Part shown: piece by piece, positions 55,629 through 64,000 of the stretch
Position numbering within the stretch: the first letter of the stretch is position 1
Layout of the letters: the number at the start of each line of letters is the position of its first letter
Assembly (NCBI GenBank): GCA_021432605.1
Contig: MU271163.1
Span: 310,001 to 374,000, forward strand
From: Coniochaeta sp. PMI_546
Lineage: Eukaryota > Ascomycota > Sordariomycetes > Coniochaetales > Coniochaetaceae
Length of the DNA: 64,000 nt
Reading direction: 5' to 3'
Notes under the pieces: generated by a model
The model's input: the letters and a program-made list of their open reading frames with translations, nothing else
The model's database searches: none
What the model was told of the DNA's origin: nothing
Position numbers and translations under genes: made by a program

Positions 55629-57332
55629 ATGCTGAAATCAACCTACAAGCCGTCACCCGCCCTCTCGGCCCCCCTCCCGCCGGGATGGACCGAGCACAAG
55701 GCCCCGACCGGCCACACATACTACTACAACGCCGCCACCGGCGTCTCGACCTACACCCGCCCCGTCCCAACCCCGGATCCCGCAGCCAGCTATCTCCAGC
55801 ACCAGTCCGTCCCCGCCATTAACCTCTCCGACCCCAACGTCGCCAATGCCTTCATGGCACAGTACAGCGCCGCTGCCAACCCGACACCCGTTCCCTCTTC
55901 CGCGCGAGGCGGCCAGGACAGGGACCGACGGCCCCCGCCGCAGCCGACCGACAAGCCCAAGTCTAAAGTCGCGATACCCGGGTGCGAGCCGTGGGTGCTG
56001 GTGTACACCAAGTACGGGCGCCGGTTCGCCTACCACCCGGTCAAGAACGCGAGTTACTGGCGCATCCCCGAGAAGCTGATGCCGGCTGTGCTGGAGCTGG
56101 ACAAGGCGAGGATACGGGAGAAGGCAGGTATCATCACAAGCAAAGAGGGTAGTAGTGATGGCGGTGATAAGAAGACAGAGGAGGAGGAACCTCGTGGCAC
56201 ACCCACTGCGCAGAAGAGAGACGACTCTGCGCGACCGAGGAGCGAGAGCCGACCGCTCGAAGCTGCAGACCAGGAGAAGGAGCACGACTACGACAGCTCC
56301 GAATACGAGGAGGTGGAGGTGACGGACGACGAGGGCGACGAGGAGCAGGACGAAGACGGCCACGTGTCGAAGCGGCAGCGGACCGAGGAGCCCGACGAAG
56401 AACAGCCCGTCGAGTTCACCGAGGCCGACATCGCGGAACAACTAGCAGCCATGGGCGCCGACTACGCCGACGAGACGATGGAGGACTGGGAAGAGGGCGA
56501 CGAAGGGCTACCCCTCTCCGACGAGGACGCCAGGGCGCTGTTCAAGGACCTGCTGGACGACTTCAACATCAACCCCTACAGCTCGTGGGAGAAGCTGATC
56601 GAGGAGGGCAAGATCTTCGACGACGCGCGCTACACCGTCCTCAACACCATGCGCGCCCGCAAGGAGGTCTGGGAGGAATGGTCGCGCGACAAGATCAAGC
56701 TCCTCCGCGAGCAGCGCGCCAAGGAGGAGAAGAAGGATCCCCGGATACCGTACCTGGCCTTCCTGCAGGAGAAAGCCACGCCCAAACTATACTGGCCCGA
56801 GTTCCGGCGGAAGTACAGGAAAGAGGGCCCCATGAAGGACCCGGCGCTGTCGGACAGGGACAGGGAGAAGTGGTATCGCGAGCACGTCAGCCGCCTCAAG
56901 CAGCCCCAGGCCGCGCTCAAGGCCGACCTCAAGGCCCTGCTCGAGTCCGTGCCGCGGGCGCAGCTGAACAACAAGACCAACCCCTCGCACCTCCCGAGGC
57001 AGATCCTGGTGGACCTGCGGTACATCTCGCTCGACCCAAAGATCCGCGACCCCATCGTCGAGGCCTACATACAGACGCTGCCGCCTCCGCCTGAGGGGGA
57101 GGGCGAGCAGGCCGGGGAGGAAGACGAGGCGGCCAAGAAGAGCAGGGAGGACCGGGAGAGGCGCGAGAGGGCCATGCGCGAGAGGGAGAGGGCGGTGGCG
57201 GAGGAGAAGAAGAGGTTGGAGAAGAAGATCATGTACGAGAAGGCGCATCTGCGGGACGAGGAGCGCGAGCTCGAGAGGGCGATGCAGGTTGGCAAGAGGG
57301 GGCTGCAGAGCCAGCTTGGCGGTGGGTCGTGA
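55629..57332 (+). CDS. WW/FF-domain pre-mRNA splicing factor (Dre4/URN1/TCERG1 type)
   Basis: Nuclear splicing-associated protein of 567 residues without introns. A WW domain sits at about 15-45 (LPPGWTEHKAPTGHTYYYN); its second signature Trp is replaced by Tyr (STYTRP). A second conserved block at about 118-155 (CEPWVLVYTKYGRRFAYHPV, SYWRIPEKL) looks like another WW-like module. A long acidic linker (about 190-300) holds a basic KRQR patch. FF domain one is about 300-358 (LFKDLLDDFNINPYSSWEKL, then RYTVLNTMRARKEVWEEW). A second FF-like unit is about 375-430 (YLAFLQEKATPKLYWPEF, DREKWYREHV). The C-terminal part is a charged Arg/Glu coiled coil. This layout matches S. pombe Dre4, yeast Urn1 and the TCERG1 family. 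The open frame continues upstream without an ATG, so 55629 is the start. Confidence 0.9.
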   Translation: MLKSTYKPSPALSAPLPPGWTEHKAPTGHTYYYNAATGVSTYTRPVPTPDPAASYLQHQSVPAINLSDPNVANAFMAQYSAAANPTPVPSSARGGQDRDRRPPPQPTDKPKSKVAIPGCEPWVLVYTKYGRRFAYHPVKNASYWRIPEKLMPAVLELDKARIREKAGIITSKEGSSDGGDKKTEEEEPRGTPTAQKRDDSARPRSESRPLEAADQEKEHDYDSSEYEEVEVTDDEGDEEQDEDGHVSKRQRTEEPDEEQPVEFTEADIAEQLAAMGADYADETMEDWEEGDEGLPLSDEDARALFKDLLDDFNINPYSSWEKLIEEGKIFDDARYTVLNTMRARKEVWEEWSRDKIKLLREQRAKEEKKDPRIPYLAFLQEKATPKLYWPEFRRKYRKEGPMKDPALSDRDREKWYREHVSRLKQPQAALKADLKALLESVPRAQLNNKTNPSHLPRQILVDLRYISLDPKIRDPIVEAYIQTLPPPPEGEGEQAGEEDEAAKKSREDRERRERAMRERERAVAEEKKRLEKKIMYEKAHLRDEERELERAMQVGKRGLQSQLGGGS

Positions 57333-57670
57333 TGGGTGATGCGCGCTGGTTGTTAGGCAGTTTGATGTGATACCAATAGTATATTCTGGTTATAATGCTT
57401 GCTGCTTGAAGCAGGGTGTCACCTGTCTGCACCGAGGTGCGGAATTCTAAGCTGGCTTCTTGATCTCATCACCATAGTTGCCAACAGATCTACTCACAAC
57501 GTGAAAGAACATCATACGACTCGAATTTGACTGCCGGGGGTATTAAACAGCTAAGATAAACAGAGAGCACCGCCTGTCCCACGACAAATGCCCATCCCAA
57601 CCCAACGCCATCGAATGCAACTCCTCCACAGCAGCACCAGCCCCATATGGCCACATCCTCAGTCACAGCA
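57333..57670. other. Convergent 3' region
   Basis: Short region between convergent stop codons; expected to contain both 3' UTRs. Nothing else seen. Confidence 0.5.
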
Positions 57671-60600
57671 TCACCAAATCCTCTTCGCAACCATCTCATA
57701 CCTCATAACCCCCCCCAAATCCTTCTCCTCCTTGCCCGTCCCACCCCCCATCTCGGCCCTCCTCTCCCTCTCCCTCGCCTTCCTCAACCCCTCCCCATCC
57801 TCCCCATATATCCACCGCCTCCTCTCCTCCCCAACCTCCACATGCCCGTACCCCCCCACCCTCTTCCCCCTAGCGTCAAAGACCTCCCTCTCCGCCCTCC
57901 CGGACGCCACCGCGTGCTCCCGCGCCTTCATGCCCGCGTACCTATCCCGACTATACCTCAGCAGCCCCATCCCCAGCACGAGCTTGACGACCAGCAACCC
58001 CAAAAACACGAGCAGGAAGACCACAACCATGGTCACGGCGGCGACGACGTCGTCCCCGTTCCACCGGCGCCAGAAGGCCAGAGCCCCCAGCCCGGCCGTG
58101 GTGTCGGCACCGCCGCCTCCGTTATTGTAGGGCGAGCCGTACACGGCCCGCCCCAGGGCGGAGCGGATGGCCGAGTCGAGGCGCTCGAGGGCCGCGACCA
58201 CGGCCTGCGAGGAGGCGGTGGCGGAGGGCGGGAGGACGGACTCGACCGAGAGCGAGGTCTGGGTCGAGGGCGGGATGGGGGCCGGGGCGGGCAGGTGGGT
58301 GGCCAGGAACATGTGGTAGGTCTGCACGCTGGCGCGGATGAAGAGGCAGGAGAGCGGGAGGAGGGGGAGGCCGAGGCGGCGGGTTAGGGAGGGGGTTACG
58401 AAGGCCTGGGACCGGGGGGGCGGTGTCAGTATTGAGATGGATAGAGGGGAGATGATTGCGGAAATGTGGTGGGAGGGGAGGAAAACTCACATTGGTGTAG
58501 TAGTCCTTGCACAGGATGTCCAGGATCCTGCCGTAGAAGTTGGGCTTGATGTTGTTGAACTTGTTGATGTAGGCGTGCTTGATCCAGTCCACCAGCATCT
58601 CGCTGCCGATGACGATGACGAACGGCGACAGCACCTCGCCCGACAGCAGCCACGACGGCAGGATGGTGAAGCTGTCGGGCAGGATGGAGGCCGTGTGGAT
58701 CGGCAGGCTGCTGCTCGCCGCGTTGTCCCCGCTGCCGGCGCCGGGCACCGTGAACCCGCCGACCTCGACGACGTTGCGCATGCCGATGATGAGCAGCATG
58801 ATCCACAGCTGGAAGCGCTCGACGATGTCGGCGCACGTGAGCTGGAAGGTGTTCTCCTTCTCGAAGCGCTTGAAGACGCTGCTCTTGATCTCGACGAACT
58901 GGTTGGATATCAGGAGCGTCAGCAGCGCGTTCGAGTACGAGTTGACGGCCACGTTGAGCGTCGTCACCTGGTAGAAGAGCGAGACGGCGTGGAGCGTGTT
59001 GTAGGCCAGCGAGAGCAGGAACATGAAGAAGGGCAGCAGGACCTTGGACCGCCCGGAGCTGTTGCGCGAGAGCGTCTCCGAACTAAAGAGGCACTCGAAG
59101 ATGTCCTGCCCCGCGGCTGACAGCAGCCGGTCGCTGACCTCGAGGACGTTGTAGATCACGTACAGCTTCATGGCCGACTGCGCGCGGATGAAGTGATACA
59201 TGCGGCTGGCGTCCAGGTTCATGAGGAATATGGAGCTGAAGATGATGACCAGCCCCTGGAGGATGTCGGCCTTGTGGTACGACGTCAGGCTGGACGGCGT
59301 CGATTTCGTCCGTCGGTGTCGGAAGGTGGAGTGGTGCGACTTGGCTGTCGGCCTCTTAGACCCGTTGGCTCCCGCGTTGCTGCTGCTGTGCATTCTTCCG
59401 TTCTCCGGACGCCGCATTGACGGCCCTTGCATATCCAGTCCGGTGGCGTAGGACACGTTCGCGTTCGCGTTCCCGCCCTTCGCTTCTCGGGCTCTGCTTC
59501 TGCTCCGGGAGTCTTCCGCGGCACTGCTCCTCGTCGACTCGTAGCTGCCCATCCTGGACAGGGGTCGGCCGCGCCGGTTACGCCTCCACATCCTACCGAG
59601 ACCGTACCAGACGAAGCCCACGACCCATCTGGCCTCCTTGGCGATCAGGTACCCCCACCACCGCACGAGAACGCCCAGGGCAATGCAGAAGCGGATAGGC
59701 AGTATTGTAAAAGTCCAGAGCCAGGCGTCCAGGCAGGCCAAGGCGCCAAAGTTCATGGTCCTCTCGAGATGAGGAGGTAGGAGGAGGAAGTTCTTCAGCC
59801 TCTCGAACTTGACCGCGCTCGACTCGTATGGTTGGTCGCCTGCGTAGGAATGGTGTATGTACAACGGACTGGGTCGGGCTCCCGCCAGCTCCAGTTGCAG
59901 GACAGTCGGAATGGACATGGGCGGAAGTGGTATGGAAGGAGGTATCGGAGATGGCAGTGGTGCCTCGAGGGGCTCGGGTCTGCTGCCGCCGGGGGCTTTC
60001 GAACCTGACGGCGGCACATTGGTACGGCCGTTCAGGTCGAGGGGTTGAGGACGCGGTGCCGGATTGAACGAGTTCCGGCGCGTCGGCATGGACTGGCTCG
60101 GGTGCTGGCCGCTCGACTTGCGGCGACTCGTGGGGGGCGTCGAGAGCGTGCGCGAGGCTATGCTCGGCCTGCCGGTATGGAGTACTCGGGGGTTGGTCCC
60201 GTCCGACCTCAGGACATCCGCATCCTCCAGGGCATTTGGTTGCGCGGCGCCCAGCTGCTCGGACATGGACGGCCGATTGCTCGTCTCCGCAAAGCTGGCA
60301 GACAAGGGGTAGTCCGACGGCTGCCGGTCCGGGATGGAGGCTACCGGCAGCGAATCTGGAGCAGCGGTGAGCGCCTGTATGCCTGATGCTGACAGTCTCC
60401 GGATGCCGTCGTGCGTCCCTGTGCTCGACTTCGTGCCGGACCGACTTCGCGTCTTTGGAGCGCTCTCTGCCGGCTCTTCCTTGGCGGGCTCGGGCTCGTG
60501 GCTCGACAGTGCGGACTCGCTCGACATGTCTTCGACGCTTGTGTTTTCGCTGGTAGGCTCGGAGCTGCTCACGCTCTGCGGATTGACTTCCGGTGGCGGC

Positions 60601-60893
60601 TTATCCGTAGATTGCGACTCGTCGAGAGTGGACTTTGAAAGATCTGGCGTCAGAAGGGGCGACGGCAAGTGGGCGGTAGTAGTTGCTGGTGTCGCAGTCG
60701 CTGCCGAGATGGCGGTGGCTCCAGCCTTGTCGTCCCTCACATCTTGGCCCATGGTGCCTCCTCTTGAGTCTCCATCTCTCGACATTTGCGACGACGTATC
60801 AAGGCTCGATGCACTGGTTATCAATGCGTCAGGATCGCGGTTGAATGCGATGCCCAGACCGGATCGGTTCTCGTCCCTCGTTTCTTCCTCCAT
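57671..60893 (-). CDS. TAPT1/Emp65-type ER membrane protein (DUF747)
   Basis: Integral ER membrane protein of 1045 residues, exons 58491-60893 and 57671-58405 (intron 58406-58490). The first 350 residues are Ser/Thr/Pro-rich and probably disordered and cytosolic. The conserved TAPT1 core (PF05346) starts about 365: VKFERLKNFLLLPPHLERTM, FGALACLDAWLWTFTILPIR, ADILQGLVIIFSSIFLMNLD, YVIYNVLEVSDRLLSAAGQDI, KVLLPFFMFLLSLAYNTLHAV, VNSYSNALLTLLISNQFVEIK and GSEMLVDWIKHAYINKFNNI. The basic insert between the first two helices (about 430-540) is long. The C-terminal exon adds more helices, including VVVFLLVFLGLLVVKLVLGMG, and a charged tail. Yeast Emp65 works with Slp1 to protect soluble ER proteins; metazoan TAPT1 links to ciliogenesis. 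The ATG at 60893 is used; the frame is open three bases earlier without ATG. Confidence 0.9.
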
Positions 60894-61552
60894 CACGCGT
60901 TATTGTCGATGAAGATGACGGACACCGGCCATGGCAGACCGCAAGGACCATGAGTGGTACGAGTTACTGGCAATGATCGATTGGACAATGCCCGGATATC
61001 GACGATGGTGAATTGGCAAGATGTTAAGGTACGAAATCGAAGATATAAGTTAGATAATCTGCAACAGCATGTCAAATGACGTTTTTCTGGCGGCTGCATT
61101 CAAAGATAGTCTGTGTTTTGCTGTCCTGGACGCCAGTTTTGGCTAGCCTGCGACCCGCCAAATTTGGCACCCTCGGCCACCCAAGAAGTACCCCAAAACA
61201 CGGTCGCATGTATACCTCGAAGTCCATTTTACACACCAAATACTCGGCGCGGGCAGCAATTTCACGGCTTCACAATGCGACCCGGAGTTGGGACCAGCGC
61301 CAGGATCCGGGAACTGGGCGGCATATTTAGGTAGACGTACTACCACATTGTGCCTATCTCCTAAAAAGACTCTTAAGACAGCTTATAACGGTTTTACTTG
61401 CTTTCCTATAAGATTACTGCTGCGGTGCTTGGTTCTTTCTTCAATTATATGGAAATGTACATCATCCAGCCCGCCAGAGTACTTGGCTCAATTTCGATTT
61501 TTCCCTTCTGAGAGGGGTTCCCTGTTAGTGGCTTATACGCTCCCACTGTGGC
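60894..61552. other. Promoter-side region of the TAPT1-type gene
   Basis: About 0.66 kb of ordinary composition between the start codon and the AT-rich relic. No gene recognised. Confidence 0.4.
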
Positions 61553-64000
61553 TGTGATATCGGGCCCTACCTTTTATTACGTCCTTTTCCTTTAACGACG
61601 ATTTTATTTCCGGTTAAGACGTAATCTACGACGACGTAATATTATCTCTTTCGATTCTTAAAGTAATAATATTATTATAATACGAAATTCTTATAATAAT
61701 TATTAATAGTTCGTAAGGTAAGCTTCCGGTTCTTACGTATTTTCCGAATTATCGTAATCCTTTTATTTAACGTAATAGAAATCTATTCCTTATTCCTTTT
61801 TATATTTAAAGATCTTTTTTATTTCGTATTCTTATATTAATTTAATTTCGATATTTATTATTAATTTCGCGTTTTTAAGTATTAGTTCAAAAAGCGAGAT
61901 ATAAAATATTAGGTAAATACGTATATTTATTAGTAATTAGAATTCGTAATTTAAATTAGATAATTTTTTCTTAATTTTAAAAGGTCCGATCTTTTTCTAA
62001 TCTAATTTGTCGTTTGGTCGTTTAATTTTAATATTTCGTTATACGAGGTAGATTTTATCTCCTTCTTATAAAGTTAATCCTTTTAACCTTTTCCGGTTAA
62101 CGTAAAGGTTTATTCTTTTATTAATAAATTATAAATTATTTCGTAGTTTATAATAGATTATCCTTAGATATTTAATCGTTTATTTAGCTTTTAGTAGTTT
62201 ATATTATAAAGGTTTTACCGGCGTAATATCCCTTATTTCTAGATAATATACGTAGTTATTAAAGAATAATATAAGGCCTCCTATTAATTTAATCGACGAG
62301 TTATTATAAACGAATTATACTATTAGTAATTATCTAACTTAGTTATCTTATTATTTATTAACGTAAATACGTAAATATTGTTTAAAGGTTTAGTTAGTTC
62401 TTTTAGTTTGTCTATTTATTTACGGGTAAAACGCGGTTGATAGTTTATAATTAATTCTTAGTTCCTTTATTAACGTTGTTTAGAACTTTAACGTAAATTA
62501 TTACGGTACTAGTTAAAGGATAATATAACCTAAGGCGTTAGGATTAATACGGACTACTATTATATCAATCAAATATCGCCGCCGGTTTACTAATTACTTA
62601 CCCCTTTACTTTTTTTTCTTCTTCGTATAATAATATAGTTTAATAACAAGATTATTAATACGGTATTATAATAGTTTATTATACTAAGTATTCAAAAAAA
62701 ATACGTACGTTAAAACGTATCTTTTTTACTTTATCCCGTCTTACCTTACCCCGCCTTATTTAACCCCGTCTTATTCGAACCTCGCCCCGTTTATATTCGC
62801 TTTACCTAACTTTATTTCGTTTTTATATCCGTTTTCGATACGATAACGGATTAACTATCTTATTTGAACGTAATCGATACCGATACGATTCCAAATATTA
62901 GTATTTTTATACCCGTAATACTAACCGTAACCTTTAAGGTTCCTTCCCCGACCTAAAAGGATAAAACCTAAGATACGTTTCTCGACGTATACTAACATAT
63001 ATATAACGAGCTTTATATTACTTTCCTAAACGCGTTTCGGAATAATTCCGGCGCCGTTAAAGGCGTTATTCGGTATTTAATTAAGATCGGCGTTAAAAAC
63101 CAAACTAACGACGATTATACTAACGTATTTTATATACTTTTCCGTCGTATAGATAACTTAATACGCGGGGGAACCGCGTAATAAAAATAGTTAGAACGGG
63201 TAAACCGTTAAATCTTAAAATTTTAGATATAACTTCGCGATATTAAAACTTACCCGAAACCGACTCCCGTTTTTAAAAGTACGATTACTTTTTAACTCTT
63301 TTAAACCGCGTAACTATTAACTCGCGATATATTATTTACCTTTTAAAACGTTTTTAAACGTATTTCCTTAAATATTAACGGACTTATTATTACTATTACC
63401 TTACTTACCGATTTAAAACTACCTTTCTCGTAGTTTAATTCTGACCCGGTTATAAATTACCGATAAGACCTTAACCCGATACGCCGGTTAAAAGTTACCT
63501 TAATACCGAGGGTTAAAAACCCCGTTTAATTCTTTAACGAGACCGTAAACGATAAGAAACGTTAGAAAGAATATACTAATTAGGTTACGAATATCTATAT
63601 TAAACTTATAATAGATTTATACCTATTTCGGGACCTAACCGTACGCGTATTATATACGGTTACCCGCCTAATTAGAATTACGTTTTCGAAGATCTAACGG
63701 AAAATTTAAATGATAAGTATAATTAACGATACCTTAACGGTAAATTAGGCCGATTACTACGACCTTATCGTTTACCTCGACCGTATTTACGTAACGTCGG
63801 ATACGAACGTTATTACCGTATAAGAATACGAAAAGTTAAAGTAGAAATCGAAGTCTTTCGTATCCTTTATTAAAAACTTTATTAACTTAACCGAATAAAT
63901 ATATATTAACCTTACCGTTCAAATCCGGGACTTGAAATTTAAAATTAACAAACCGTTTTATCAAACGTTATTACCGTAACGTAACCGACCCGTTATAAAT
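61553..64000. mobile_element. AT-rich, RIP-like relic of a repeated element (family undetermined)
   Basis: Composition changes abruptly near 61560. To the right, TpA is abundant and CpA/TpG are scarce while CpG is kept, the pattern of repeat-induced point mutation, which strikes duplicated DNA. No intact gene exists in any frame. The left edge reads TGTGATATCGGGCCC, which could be an LTR-type end, but this alone cannot name the family. The relic is heavily broken and continues beyond the window, so its length and second end are unknown. RIP can act within one sexual cycle, so the damage does not date it. Confidence 0.65.

Noticed and set aside
55653-56441. 262-codon open frame on the minus strand
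   Set aside because: It is the antisense shadow of the GC-rich WW/FF gene; its translation is low-complexity Val/Leu/Gly.
58338-59120. 260-codon plus-strand frame
   Set aside because: It is antisense to conserved TAPT1 helices; the composition is a by-product of GC-rich codons.
61553-64000. Naming the relic as a specific retroelement family
   Set aside because: Mutation is too heavy and the second end lies outside the window; the end motif alone is not enough.
1-64000. CRISPR arrays, riboswitches or bacterial operon signals
   Set aside because: None seen; introns and gene families mark the DNA as a fungal nuclear genome.

Overview
The window is nuclear DNA of a filamentous ascomycete, most likely a Sordariomycete. 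Genes are interrupted by short introns (about 50-150 bp) with GT-AG ends and CTAAC/CTGAC branch sites. The products are typical of such fungi: a GH7 cellulase, a rhamnogalacturonan acetylesterase, a Zn2Cys6 regulator, several MFS transporters and a NACHT-ankyrin NLR-like protein. The last 2.4 kb is an AT-rich relic with the look of repeat-induced point mutation (RIP). I support 22 protein genes. Exons were rebuilt by joining frames at consensus splice sites and checking that phase and family motifs continue.

Left part (1-13.6 kb): the 3' part of a Golgi nucleotide-sugar transporter, an HSL-type alpha/beta hydrolase, a GH7 endoglucanase with a GPI-like tail, a GPI-anchored Kre9/KNH-like wall protein, a small secreted protein with a duplicated Cys module, and a CE12 rhamnogalacturonan acetylesterase. 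Most are secreted or wall-associated and fit growth on plant material.

Centre (13.6-25.1 kb): a 1389-residue NLR-like protein (lipase-like SesB domain, NACHT, about 12 ankyrin repeats) is divergently paired with an uncharacterised multipass membrane protein. Then come a sulfotransferase-like P-loop protein, a microbial-type poly(ADP-ribose) glycohydrolase and a seven-intron MFS transporter. The NLR is the most interesting locus: its ankyrin repeats are nearly identical and differ mainly at a few positions, as expected of a fast-evolving recognition surface.

Middle to right (25-46.7 kb): a Kex2-type Cys-rich secreted peptide, a nuclear-looking protein of unknown function, a tRNA-like Pol III element, an MDR reductase, a secreted BBE-type FAD oxidoreductase with an unusual Gly/Phe/Asn sequon-rich insert, a sugar transporter, a gene-poor stretch of about 6 kb, and a nine-exon amidase.

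Right part (46.7-64 kb): a Nudix/eIF2B-like fusion protein with an optional mitochondrial presequence, a Zn2Cys6 factor tail-to-tail with an allantoate-permease-type MFS transporter, a WW/FF splicing factor (Dre4/URN1/TCERG1 type), a TAPT1/Emp65-type ER membrane protein, and finally the RIP-like relic. Two introns appear to use GC-AG ends with the same GCAGGT donor, and two others are in frame and free of stops.
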